Source of the DNA: Aequorivita xiaoshiensis | GTDB lineage: Bacteria; Bacteroidota; Bacteroidia; Flavobacteriales; Flavobacteriaceae | Reading direction: 5' to 3' | Assembly (NCBI RefSeq): GCF_022008395.1 | Contig: NZ_JAIRBB010000015.1 | Span: 1-47,957 of the forward strand | Length of the DNA stretch: 47,957 nucleotides | Shown: positions 34,497 through 42,948 of the stretch, piece by piece | How positions within the stretch are numbered: the first letter of the stretch is position 1 | Layout: each line of letters starts with the position of its first letter | Program-made: the position numbers and the translations under genes | Notes under the pieces: generated by a model | The model's database searches: none | Seen by the model: only the letters and a program-made list of their open reading frames with translations | Told to the model about the DNA's origin: nothing

Positions 34497-34560
34497 CCAC
34501 CGAGGACACAGCGGGTATAGATAGAAAACTATATTCCATTTTTCCCTGTGTTCCTTGTGG
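34497..34560. repeat. Imperfect inverted repeat between the GLPGLI and barrel genes
   Basis: CCACCGAGGACACAG (34497-34511) and CTGTGTTCCTTGTGG (34546-34560) pair at 12 of 15 positions around a 34-base loop. No T-run follows. It looks like a small dispersed intergenic repeat rather than a terminator. Confidence 0.55.
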
Positions 34561-34599
34561 CTACGTGATTTTCAATTTCGATTTCAATTACATTATCTC

Positions 34600-35481
34600 C
34601 TAGAATCCACCGCCACGTCTTCCACCTCTGTTTTGGAAGTTTTCACGCAACTCTTCGGTTTTTTCTTGTACAATTTTAATGTATTCTTCACGAGTTACTT
34701 TCTTTCCTTTCTTAGGAGCTTCAATTTTTTCAGCAGATTTTGGATTAATCACGACTTTTGAACAAAGTAATGTTGTTCTATAAACGTTCAACTCCATAAT
34801 TAAGCCAGGTAACCCTCCAAACTCTCCAGGGCCATTACTTACAGGGATTTGTGGTGTAAACCAAGCAATAACCTCGATTTCTTCAGGAATTTCAATCATA
34901 TCCATTGGGTCGTCAAAATTTGTAGAATCTTTTTTTACTTCGGCATTTTCCTTTTCATCTTTTCCTTTTCTATCGCGTTTTGGACGTGCCATACTAAAAT
35001 CGGTAGGATCAACCTTTTTCATAGCAATAGCTTTAAAAACGGTGTATTGTCCTATTTGCTTAGTGTCTTTCGTCATCTGCCAATCCAACGATTTTATAGA
35101 GTCTGTTACTAAAAATTGCTTTCCAAAGAATTCATTTTCCTCTACAATTTGTCCTGTTTTTAGGTTTTTGTATTGACTTCCAGGAGTAAAGCTGTTCATC
35201 ATCATTCTGAACCCTGGGTTAATTGGTGTTGCATCAAGTTTTTCTTCTTCTTTATAAATAGATTCGTCTTTTGTAAATGTGAGGATGTAGGTTTTCTCTA
35301 ATGCGCTTTTCATCATCTGAGAAACCATTTTTTTCATTTCCTCAGTCATTTCACGTCTGCCAGCGCCCATTTCATCTAAGTCGACAGTTGTTTTAGATTC
35401 GTAAAAAGCTTGCCCACTTATACTTTGTGCGTTTAAAGAAACCGAAAATAAAAGGAGGAAAATTAAAACATATCGTACCAT
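34600..35481 (-). CDS. GLPGLI family secreted protein
   Basis: Predicted 293 residues from ATG 35481, beginning MVRYVLIFLLLFSVSLNAQ, a clean signal peptide; the longer frame to 35520 is rejected because it hides that signal. The family hallmark GLPGLIMEL is present about two thirds along, after FTPQIPVSNGPGEFG. A Lys/Glu-rich insertion (about 165-200) and a Gly/Arg-rich end (NRGGRRGGGF) are notable. The family is almost confined to Bacteroidota and has no established function. It is followed by the large barrel gene and probably co-transcribed with it. Confidence 0.92.
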   Translation of the reverse strand: MVRYVLIFLLLFSVSLNAQSISGQAFYESKTTVDLDEMGAGRREMTEEMKKMVSQMMKSALEKTYILTFTKDESIYKEEEKLDATPINPGFRMMMNSFTPGSQYKNLKTGQIVEENEFFGKQFLVTDSIKSLDWQMTKDTKQIGQYTVFKAIAMKKVDPTDFSMARPKRDRKGKDEKENAEVKKDSTNFDDPMDMIEIPEEIEVIAWFTPQIPVSNGPGEFGGLPGLIMELNVYRTTLLCSKVVINPKSAEKIEAPKKGKKVTREEYIKIVQEKTEELRENFQNRGGRRGGGF

Positions 35482-35655
35482 AAAATTGTAATTAAGAGTA
35501 AGTTTAAAGTTAATGAACATGAAGTAAATTGCTTAAAAATAATATATTTAAATACAACAAACTATAGTTCGCTAATACTAAGACGAGTGAATGTATAATG
35601 TGTTACATAATTTTACGTTTTAGGGTATCACCACATTTTGTAACTTGCCAACTTT

Positions 35656-36453
35656 ATGAAACTACTTTTAATATTCTTTTTACTAATTGGTCAACTTAGT
35701 ATTGCTCAAAGTCTAAACTTGGAGAGTAAAACGCCGTTAGATGCTGATAGGTTTATAGGGGTAGACAATTATAAATACATCTATTTTATTAAAGACCGTG
35801 TTTTAATCAAGCAAGGGACAGATGGTAATTTTAAGTTCAACGACCTTCAGTTGGGGAGAATTACTTCTGTCGATATAATAAACCCTTTAAAAGTGATTGT
35901 TTTTTTTCAAGACACCAATACAGTGGTTTTACTCGATAATAAGTTAAGTGAAATTCAAAGAATTAGTTTTAATAATTTGCCACAATTTTTGAATGTAAGT
36001 ACTGCTACGAATGCAGGTAGCAATAGTTTGTGGGTTTTTAATGTAGATACGCAGCAACTCGAACTGTACAATTACGGTTCTAGAATGCAAACCGTGGTAT
36101 CACAACCTTTTCCTGGAAAACTAATGTCTCAGGCGAGTAACTTTAATTACTGTTTCACTTTAACTGAAAAGAAATTACGCGCTTTTAATATATACGGAAG
36201 TATTCTCAATGAAGCTGCTTCAGAAGATTATGAAAAAATCGTTCAACAAAATGAAAACTTGATTGCACTAAAGGAGAATACACTTTATTACGTTCCCGAT
36301 TTTGCAAAACGGAATGATGATAAACCAAGAGAAACCGTAAAGTTAGATGTGGCAGAAATGAATATTAAAGACTTGCAGCTTACTAATGATTTGCTTTATA
36401 TTTATGACGGCAAATATTTGCACATCTTTTCACTAACTATCCCAAAGAATTAA
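35656..36453 (+). CDS. Secreted protein of unknown function, possible beta-propeller-like
   Basis: A 265-residue protein with a signal peptide (MKLLLIFFLLIGQLSIAQS). The rest is a series of short beta-strands with repeated themes such as YKYIYFIKDRVLIKQG, SNSLWVFNVDTQQLELYNYGS and LIALKENTLYYVPDF, spaced about 40 residues apart, suggesting a propeller fold. No catalytic motif is visible. It ends 5 bases before the deoxynucleoside kinase gene, so the two are almost surely co-transcribed. Function is unknown; the fold is my inference. Confidence 0.75.
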   Translation: MKLLLIFFLLIGQLSIAQSLNLESKTPLDADRFIGVDNYKYIYFIKDRVLIKQGTDGNFKFNDLQLGRITSVDIINPLKVIVFFQDTNTVVLLDNKLSEIQRISFNNLPQFLNVSTATNAGSNSLWVFNVDTQQLELYNYGSRMQTVVSQPFPGKLMSQASNFNYCFTLTEKKLRAFNIYGSILNEAASEDYEKIVQQNENLIALKENTLYYVPDFAKRNDDKPRETVKLDVAEMNIKDLQLTNDLLYIYDGKYLHIFSLTIPKN

Positions 36454-36458
36454 ATAAT

Positions 36459-37073
36459 ATGCACGTTGCAATTGCAGGAAATATAGGTTCAGGTAAAACT
36501 ACGCTTACAAGGTTATTGTCAAAACATTACAAGTGGCAACCCCATTATGAAGATGTGGAAGACAATCCGTATTTAGATGATTTTTACAATCAGATGGAGC
36601 GTTGGTCTTTTAATCTTCAAATCTATTTTTTGAATAGTCGTTTTCGCCAAATATTAGATATTCGTGAAAAGGGAAAGAGTGTAATTCAAGATAGAACTAT
36701 TTATGAAGATGCATATATTTTTGCACCCAACCTACACGCGATGGGCTTAATGACTAATCGTGATTACGAAAATTACAGATCGCTTTTTGAACTTATGGAG
36801 AGTGTTACTGAAGGGCCAGATTTATTGATATATCTGCGTAGTAGTATTCCAAACCTTGTGAAACAAATTCACAAACGCGGTCGTGATTATGAAAATTCAA
36901 TAAGCATAGATTATTTAAGCCGGCTAAACGAGCGCTATGAAGCTTGGATTCACGGTTATGATAAAGGAAATCTTATTATACTAGATGTTGATGATTTAGA
37001 CTTTGTAGATAATCAGGAACATCTTGGAGAGGTGATTAATAAAATCGATGCTGAACTACACGGTTTATTTTAA
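36459..37073 (+). CDS. Deoxynucleoside kinase
   Basis: A 204-residue kinase of the dCK/dGK family. The P-loop is GNIGSGKTT (7-15), an acidic substrate-side segment reads YEDVEDNPYLDDFY, the DR[ST] motif is QDRTIYEDAYIF, and a lid region lies near HKRGRDYENSIS. It phosphorylates a deoxynucleoside, purine or pyrimidine, in the salvage pathway. It follows the secreted-protein gene by 5 bases and converges with the APP1-type gene, leaving only 9 bases between stops. Specificity (dAdo, dGuo or dThd) cannot be told. Confidence 0.9.
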   Translation: MHVAIAGNIGSGKTTLTRLLSKHYKWQPHYEDVEDNPYLDDFYNQMERWSFNLQIYFLNSRFRQILDIREKGKSVIQDRTIYEDAYIFAPNLHAMGLMTNRDYENYRSLFELMESVTEGPDLLIYLRSSIPNLVKQIHKRGRDYENSISIDYLSRLNERYEAWIHGYDKGNLIILDVDDLDFVDNQEHLGEVINKIDAELHGLF

Positions 37074-37082
37074 ATTTAAGAT

Positions 37083-38078
37083 TTATATAAATCCTTGATC
37101 TTTTGCGTGATTTATTGCTGCTTCGGTATCTTCCACTAATAGTACTGGCACCCTTGTGTAATCTTTATAAAGTTTTTTTACACGCTCCATTTTTTTCCTG
37201 CGATTTACATCTCTTAAATAGATAGCTAAAATTCGCCCAGGATTCGATTCGGTAATTTCCTTATAGATATCTGGGTCGTGCTGGCCACTATCACCTATAA
37301 GTATAAAAGGCAGTTTGGGGTAAGTATCTAATATATTTATAATTTCGGTTTGCTTTTGAGGTTTCTCAGCTTTGTATTTTTTAGCAAAAGGATTTACAAA
37401 ATCTCGCAGTAGAATAGGTCCTTTATGAAAGTTATTGACTTCTAGGAAAACTTCTAAATAATTGTATAAGTTCCACGGACTATGACTTACGTAGAAAATA
37501 GGGTTACAATCGCTTCCAGATTTTCCGTCGTGTAATTTTTGGTAAAAATCTGCAGCACCTTTTAACGGAATTCGCTTATCGGCACTTTTAAAAAATGTGT
37601 TTTTTATTACAGCCCATTTTAATCGAGAGGTAAGTCCTGTATGAAGAATGGTGTCATCAATATCACTAATTACTCCATATTTCGCTGTGTTTTTTGGAAT
37701 GAGGATTTCACCCTTAAACTTATTGTTTTGTTGTATTTTTCTTCCGCTTTTATTTTCGGTAAAAGAAATTGAAAATGTTATCCAACCTTCTTCATCTGTT
37801 AAGGGAAGTAGGTTTTCTATGGTTTCATCAATTAAAAAATAACCTTGACTGTCCGTTATAGTTGAAATTGTTCTATTGTCAGGGAGTGTGAGTGTGAGTT
37901 TGGCATTCGTTACTTTGTCGGTAATAAATCGCTTCCAACTATTTCTTAATAAGTTGAATAAACCTGTTTGGTTTAGGTCTATATCCTCATCCTGAATAGA
38001 TCGACCCTTGGCATAAAGGTGGTTAGCAGTGCCATAACTGCGAAAGGTAACAATTTGAATTGGGTCTTTTTTAAACAT
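37083..38078 (-). CDS. APP1-type phosphatase (DUF2183 domain)
   Basis: Predicted 331 residues from ATG 38078; a TTG seven codons upstream would overlap the preceding gene. The N-terminal part (about 1-125) looks like a beta-rich domain; the C-terminal part has the HAD-like catalytic signature VISDIDDTILHTG, then FYVSHSPWNLY and FILIGDSGQHD. Yeast App1 of this family is a phosphatidate phosphatase. The bacterial substrate is unknown. It follows the MgtC/DUF4010 gene by 8 bases and is probably co-transcribed with it. Confidence 0.88.
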   Translation of the reverse strand: MFKKDPIQIVTFRSYGTANHLYAKGRSIQDEDIDLNQTGLFNLLRNSWKRFITDKVTNAKLTLTLPDNRTISTITDSQGYFLIDETIENLLPLTDEEGWITFSISFTENKSGRKIQQNNKFKGEILIPKNTAKYGVISDIDDTILHTGLTSRLKWAVIKNTFFKSADKRIPLKGAADFYQKLHDGKSGSDCNPIFYVSHSPWNLYNYLEVFLEVNNFHKGPILLRDFVNPFAKKYKAEKPQKQTEIINILDTYPKLPFILIGDSGQHDPDIYKEITESNPGRILAIYLRDVNRRKKMERVKKLYKDYTRVPVLLVEDTEAAINHAKDQGFI

Positions 38079-38086
38079 AGTATTTT

Positions 38087-39352
38087 TTAAAAATGCCAAG
38101 TATCAGGCCATAACCACATAATGGTTATACCAAAAGCAATTGTGATTCCAAAGGAAATTCCTATCCATTTTGCCAATTGACGTGTGCCTAAAACTGCAGC
38201 CATAACTCCTTTAAAAGCTAAATTAGAAAGTGAAGCTAGCAATATTAAACGCCAACCTGTAGCGGTGTTTAATCCTCCAGATTTCATCATTTGAGATAAG
38301 GATAATGTTATCGCGTCAACATCGGTAAGACCACTAATTATTGCCACCACATATAGCGCATCATTTCCAAATTCTTGTTTAGTAAATGCTACAGCCAAAA
38401 GAATAGCACCATATAACAATCCAAAAATCAAGGCACTTTTAAATTGTGCTGGATTTTCAGGTTCAGGCATTTTATCATCTCCACCATTTTTACTGATGAT
38501 ATAAAACAGACCTACACAAATAATAGCCATAACAATAAATACAGCAATAAGCGGTAGGAAAAGCTCTGAAAATTTTTCTGGGACAACTACACCTACTTCT
38601 ACTAATACTCTTACCATTGCAACTGCAGAGGCTGCTGAAATAACAAAGGCTGCTAGTTTGTTAATGGATTTTGTCTCTTTCGCTTTACGAGCATAACTAA
38701 CGGTGGTGGCTGTGCTGCTAATAAGCCCTCCTAGGATTCCATTAGAGATGATGCCGACTTTCTTACCAACAAATTTGTAGATGAAATAGCCAATTACACT
38801 TATTCCCACAATTAAGGTTACCATTAACCAGATATTTCTTGGGTTTAAAACATCTAGTGGACCAAAGGTTTTATCGGGCAGGAGAGGGAGTATTACGAGG
38901 GAAATTCCTGCAAAAGTCATTATAGCAGCAAGATCTTTTTCTTCTAGTTTTTCTATAAAATCATGTAGGTGTTCTTTTAAGTAAAGTAGAATAGCTACAG
39001 AACCGCCCACGATAACGGCAATTACTCGATCACCCATTACTAAATAAGCTCCAACAGCAAACATAAGTAGCGCTGCTACCTCTGTAGTTTGCCCAATATC
39101 TGTTTCATTAGACTTTTTTAGCTTAATGACATTGGCTGTTACTAATAAGGCTGTGAGACAGATTCCTAATACAGGTAGAATAAAAGGGTTGTTAAAATCT
39201 CGAGCTAAAAAGGCCGAAACAACGCCCATTAATGAAATAAGTGTAAAGGTTCTAACCCCCGCCATTTCATGATCGCTTTTTTGGCGTTGAAGACCAACAA
39301 GCATTCCTAATCCAAACCCAATGGCTAAAGTTATTATGTCCTCGTAATTCAT
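38087..39352 (-). CDS. MgtC/SapB-DUF4010 integral membrane protein
   Basis: Predicted 421 residues starting at ATG 39352 (MNYEDIITLAIGFGLGML); the frame continues upstream to 39445 but would then span the hppA terminator. The first four helices form an MgtC/SapB domain with GMLVGLQRQ and AGVRTFTLISLMG; the rest is a DUF4010 membrane domain containing LGGLISSTATTVSYARKAKE and SGLTDVDAITLSLSQM. About a dozen membrane segments are expected. Function of this combination is not established. The APP1-like gene follows after 8 bases. Confidence 0.87.
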   Translation of the reverse strand: MNYEDIITLAIGFGLGMLVGLQRQKSDHEMAGVRTFTLISLMGVVSAFLARDFNNPFILPVLGICLTALLVTANVIKLKKSNETDIGQTTEVAALLMFAVGAYLVMGDRVIAVIVGGSVAILLYLKEHLHDFIEKLEEKDLAAIMTFAGISLVILPLLPDKTFGPLDVLNPRNIWLMVTLIVGISVIGYFIYKFVGKKVGIISNGILGGLISSTATTVSYARKAKETKSINKLAAFVISAASAVAMVRVLVEVGVVVPEKFSELFLPLIAVFIVMAIICVGLFYIISKNGGDDKMPEPENPAQFKSALIFGLLYGAILLAVAFTKQEFGNDALYVVAIISGLTDVDAITLSLSQMMKSGGLNTATGWRLILLASLSNLAFKGVMAAVLGTRQLAKWIGISFGITIAFGITIMWLWPDTWHF

Positions 39353-39430
39353 ATAAGTACTAAAGTAATAAAAGTTAATCAGGGTTGCCGAAAATAGATT
39401 TCTGAAATATAAAATTAATATTACTTGAGT

Positions 39431-39468
39431 AAAAAAAGCCTGCAAAATGAATAAACTTAGCAGGCTTT
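39431..39468 (-). terminator. Terminator of hppA
   Basis: AAAGCCTGC (39435-39443) and GCAGGCTTT (39460-39468) form a perfect 9-bp stem; on the minus strand the stem runs into seven T. It lies 38 bases after the hppA stop. Confidence 0.88.
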
Positions 39469-39505
39469 AAAATTATTATTCGTTTTAATTGTGAAATGTT
39501 ACGGT

Positions 39506-42010
39506 TTACTCTTTGTCTTTCACTTTTATTTTTATTCCATCTACATCTTTTAATTGTGAACGAACTTCTTCTTCCGTACCTGTAAATGTTTTAGTTTCCA
39601 TGCTTTCTACACCGTCAACAGTTCTGGTAATTGTAACATTTGCTGTAACCTGGTCGTTGTTGTTGTTTTTCAGCCACTCAACCATCGTTTCAGTTTTGTT
39701 TCTTAAGTTGTCACCTTCAGTGATGGTTTTTCCTGTTTCAATATATTTAATTTGCTTATCGGTTAATACAGTTTTGTTCCCTTCAGCATCTATTATGTAA
39801 ACCTCTTCTGTCGATGTTTCAGCAGTAATAATATTGTTGTCGTGGTTTCCTAGAATTGGTGCGATTACCAGTCCGATTAAACATGTTAGTTTTATTAAAA
39901 TATTCATAGAAGGCCCTGAAGTATCTTTGAAAGGATCACCCACTGTATCACCAGTTACAGCAGCTTTATGGGCGTCACTACCTTTATATGTCATTTTGCC
40001 GTCAATCATAACGCCTGCTTCAAAAGATTTTTTAGCATTGTCCCAAGCTCCACCAGCGTTGTTTTGGAAGATTGCCCAAAGTACACCACTTACGGTTACT
40101 CCCGCCATGTATCCACCAAGCATTTCTGCAATCGCCATATTGTTCATTCCAAAGATCATCGGAATAAAAGCAATTGCAATTGGGAAACCAATAGTCATAA
40201 TACCAGGTAATAGCATTTCTCTTAAAGAAGCCTTGGTTGAAATTGCCACACATTTGTCGTATTCAGGTTTTCCAGTACCCTCCATAATTCCTGGAATTTC
40301 TCTAAACTGACGTCTTACTTCATTTACCATTTGCATTGCTGCTTTCCCAACTGCATTCATGGCTAAAGCCGAAAAGACAACTGGAATCATACCTCCCACA
40401 AAAAGCATTGCTAGTACAGGGGCTTTAAAGATATTAATACCATCAATCCCGGTAAATGTAACATAGGCGGCAAAAAGTGCTAATGAAGTAAGTGCTGCTG
40501 AAGCAATTGCAAATCCTTTTCCGGTTGCAGCGGTGGTATTACCAACTGAGTCTAAAATATCGGTACGTTCTCTTACAATAGGGTCTTGCTCACTCATTTC
40601 GGCAATACCTCCTGCGTTGTCACTAATAGGGCCAAAGGCATCAATTGCTAGCTGCATTGCCGTAGTAGCCATCATTGCAGAAGCTGCTAAGGCAACTCCG
40701 TAAAAACCAGCAAATGCATAAGAAGCCCAAATCGCTCCTGCGAAGAGTATAACAGAAGAAAATGTTGAAATCATTCCCGTTGCTAAACCTGCAATAATAT
40801 TAGTACCTGCACCAGTTGATGATTGTTGCACTATTTTTAAAATAGGTTTCTTTCCCAATCCTGTGTAATATTCGGTTATGGATGAAATAACTGCGCCAAC
40901 AACTAAACCGACTAGTGTGGCATAAAACACTCTCATTGAAGAAATTTCTTGAAGCCCTTCTCCGAAGAAACTCATATTCATAGTTTCAGGGAGCATCCAT
41001 AATACCAGAACATAGCATGAAATAGCAACAAGAACAATGGAGACCCAGTTTCCGATATTTAAGGCCCCCATAACTTGAGCTTCCTTAGCATCATTACTTT
41101 TAATCTTTACTAGCATTGTACCAATTACCGAAATGATAATTCCAACTCCTGCAATTGCCATAGGTAGTAAAATTGGTCCAATACCACCAAATGCATCGGT
41201 GATAGCTCCTCCCATATCTTTTATCACGTAGTTTCCTAGAACCATAGCAGCAAGAACTGTTGCTACATAGCTGCCAAATAAATCGGCGCCCATACCTGCA
41301 ACGTCACCTACGTTATCACCCACGTTATCAGCAATTGTTGCGGGGTTACGAGGATCATCTTCTGGAATTCCAGCTTCCACTTTACCAACAAGGTCGGCAC
41401 CAACATCGGCAGCTTTTGTGTAGATACCACCACCTACTCTTGCAAACAAAGCAATAGACTCAGCTCCAAGAGAGAATCCAGCTAATGTTTCAAGAACAAT
41501 AGTCATATCCATTGTATTGGTCCAAACACCTTCCATAAAGTAATGGAAGAAGAATATAAAAAATGCAGTTAGTCCTAATACTGCTAGACCAGCAACTCCA
41601 AGTCCCATTACGGTACCTCCGCCGAAAGATATTTTAAGCGCATTAGGTAAACTTGTTTTAGCCGCTTGGGTAGTACGGACGTTTGTTTTTGTAGCTATTT
41701 TCATCCCCATATTTCCGGCTAAAGCAGAAAACACAGCTCCAAAAATAAAGGCTACAACAATTAGTATATCTGTAGTAGGAACAACGAATGAAACAACTGC
41801 CAAAGCGATACTTACTATTATAACAAAGACAGCGAGTAATCTATATTCGGCATTTAAGAAAGCTAAGGCACCCTCATAAATGTGGTCACTTATTTCTTTC
41901 ATCTTGCCATCTCCAGGGTTCTGTTTCATTACCCAAGAACGTTTTACGGCCATAAATAAAAGGCCTAATAGCGCCATAACAATGGGCGCATAAATCATCA
42001 TTAATTCCAT
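39506..42010 (-). CDS. hppA: Membrane-bound ion-translocating pyrophosphatase, K+-dependent type
   Basis: An 834-residue integral membrane protein with about 16 helices. The substrate-binding stretch DVGADLVGKVEAGIPEDDP (202-220) with ATIADNVGDNVGD is unmistakable. It pumps Na+ and/or H+ while splitting pyrophosphate. In GNTTAATGKG (490-499), Ala494 and Gly497 occupy the positions that are Lys and Thr in K+-independent enzymes, which predicts K+ dependence; whether it pumps sodium, protons or both is not decided here. About 110 residues (723-834) follow the last conserved helix and are rich in Thr, Asn and charged residues, an unusual tail. A soluble pyrophosphatase gene lies just upstream on the same strand. 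Confidence 0.94.
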   Translation of the reverse strand: MELMMIYAPIVMALLGLLFMAVKRSWVMKQNPGDGKMKEISDHIYEGALAFLNAEYRLLAVFVIIVSIALAVVSFVVPTTDILIVVAFIFGAVFSALAGNMGMKIATKTNVRTTQAAKTSLPNALKISFGGGTVMGLGVAGLAVLGLTAFFIFFFHYFMEGVWTNTMDMTIVLETLAGFSLGAESIALFARVGGGIYTKAADVGADLVGKVEAGIPEDDPRNPATIADNVGDNVGDVAGMGADLFGSYVATVLAAMVLGNYVIKDMGGAITDAFGGIGPILLPMAIAGVGIIISVIGTMLVKIKSNDAKEAQVMGALNIGNWVSIVLVAISCYVLVLWMLPETMNMSFFGEGLQEISSMRVFYATLVGLVVGAVISSITEYYTGLGKKPILKIVQQSSTGAGTNIIAGLATGMISTFSSVILFAGAIWASYAFAGFYGVALAASAMMATTAMQLAIDAFGPISDNAGGIAEMSEQDPIVRERTDILDSVGNTTAATGKGFAIASAALTSLALFAAYVTFTGIDGINIFKAPVLAMLFVGGMIPVVFSALAMNAVGKAAMQMVNEVRRQFREIPGIMEGTGKPEYDKCVAISTKASLREMLLPGIMTIGFPIAIAFIPMIFGMNNMAIAEMLGGYMAGVTVSGVLWAIFQNNAGGAWDNAKKSFEAGVMIDGKMTYKGSDAHKAAVTGDTVGDPFKDTSGPSMNILIKLTCLIGLVIAPILGNHDNNIITAETSTEEVYIIDAEGNKTVLTDKQIKYIETGKTITEGDNLRNKTETMVEWLKNNNNDQVTANVTITRTVDGVESMETKTFTGTEEEVRSQLKDVDGIKIKVKDKE

Positions 42011-42050
42011 AAAAAATTTAGTTTAAGGTTGGTTGTTAATATGTTTCTCT

Positions 42051-42058
42051 CAAAAATA
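42051..42058 (-). promoter_or_regulatory. Probable -7 element for hppA
   Basis: Minus-strand TATTTTTG fits TAnnTTTG and lies 40 bases before the hppA ATG; a -33 TTG is not clear. Together with the ppa terminator upstream, it suggests hppA has its own promoter. The rest of the spacer (42059-42228) shows no other signal. Confidence 0.45.
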
Positions 42059-42228
42059 GGAAAATGGATTGGGATATAAAACAGCTATTTTTAAGGTGTA
42101 AAAATCAAAAATGAAATAGAAAATTTAAGGTTTTTTCACTGATACTGTTAAAGTTATGTATTTATGTAATTACTTGAAGTGACGGAAAGTAAAAATTGAT
42201 GATTCTTGAAAATGTGCATAAAAAGGAA

Positions 42229-42275
42229 AAGGACGTAAAAACAAAAGACCTTATAGTCTTGAGTTTTACGTCCTT
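42229..42275 (-). terminator. Terminator of the soluble pyrophosphatase gene
   Basis: AAGGACGTAAAA (42229-42240) and TTTTACGTCCTT (42264-42275) are a perfect 12-bp stem, extended inside by AAGAC (42245-42249) and GTCTT (42256-42260). On the minus strand it continues into TTCCTTTTTATG, a U-rich tail. Confidence 0.82.
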
Positions 42276-42309
42276 AATTTGAAATGTATGGTCTGCTTAA
42301 GAGAGTCTC

Positions 42310-42822
42310 TTAGATACTGAATTTTCCGTGTACTTCAGGAGTCTCTGCGTAACGCTTAATGCATTGTTCGTAAATTTCTTTTGCTTCAGCAGCATCACCC
42401 CATCCACCTACATCTACACGTTTCTTTTCAAGATCCTTATATACTTTAAAGAAATGCTCAATTTCTTTTTTCAAATGAGGATTAAGGTCTTCTAAATCGT
42501 TTAACTGGCTCCAGATTGGGTCTGATACAGGTACACAGATAATTTTTTCATCCTGTCCTTTTTCATCAGCCATATGGAAAACTCCAATAGCCTTAACTTC
42601 CATCACACACATTGGGAATGTAGGCTCATGACCTAACACTAGTACGTCCAAAGGATCACCATCTTTTGCGTATGTCTCTGGAATAAAACCATAATCGGCA
42701 GGATACATCATACTGCTAAAAAGCATACGGTCGAAACGAATTTTTTTTAACTCAAAGTCGTATTCATATTTGTTACGGCTTCCTTTTGGAATTTCTATTA
42801 GTACGTCGAATGTCTTGTTCAT
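42310..42822 (-). CDS. ppa: Soluble inorganic pyrophosphatase (family I)
   Basis: A 170-residue cytoplasmic enzyme hydrolysing pyrophosphate to two phosphates with Mg2+. Family I motifs are all present: EIPKGSRNKYEYD (10-22), MMYPADYGFIPET (38-50), DGDPLDVLVL (54-63), and a catalytic acidic cluster later at VPVSDPIW and DLEDLNPHLKKEIEHFF. Length is standard. Its neighbour on the same strand is the membrane pyrophosphatase, but a strong terminator between them implies separate transcripts. Confidence 0.95.
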   Translation of the reverse strand: MNKTFDVLIEIPKGSRNKYEYDFELKKIRFDRMLFSSMMYPADYGFIPETYAKDGDPLDVLVLGHEPTFPMCVMEVKAIGVFHMADEKGQDEKIICVPVSDPIWSQLNDLEDLNPHLKKEIEHFFKVYKDLEKKRVDVGGWGDAAEAKEIYEQCIKRYAETPEVHGKFSI

Positions 42823-42854
42823 GATAATTTTTTAAGTAATTTATTTTGAGGGTG

Positions 42855-42862
42855 CAAAAGTA
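42855..42862 (-). promoter_or_regulatory. Probable -7 element for ppa
   Basis: Minus-strand TACTTTTG fits TAnnTTTG and lies 32 bases before the ppa ATG. The -33 region is T-rich (CTTT) at about the right spacing. Confidence 0.5.
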
Positions 42863-42948
42863 CTGCTTTCCTTCTTAATGGGAAAGTAGTTGTATAGTGT
42901 TTTCCACTACTTAACAGAAACTTATGCTTTTTATCATGAAAAGTCGAT

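Noticed and set aside
39353-39445. Longer start of the MgtC/DUF4010 protein
   Set aside because: The extension crosses the strong hppA terminator at 39431-39468, and the conserved MgtC-like N-terminus begins at ATG 39352.
39834-40310. 158-codon frame opposite hppA
   Set aside because: Antisense shadow of conserved membrane helices; hydrophobicity is a by-product of the opposite strand.
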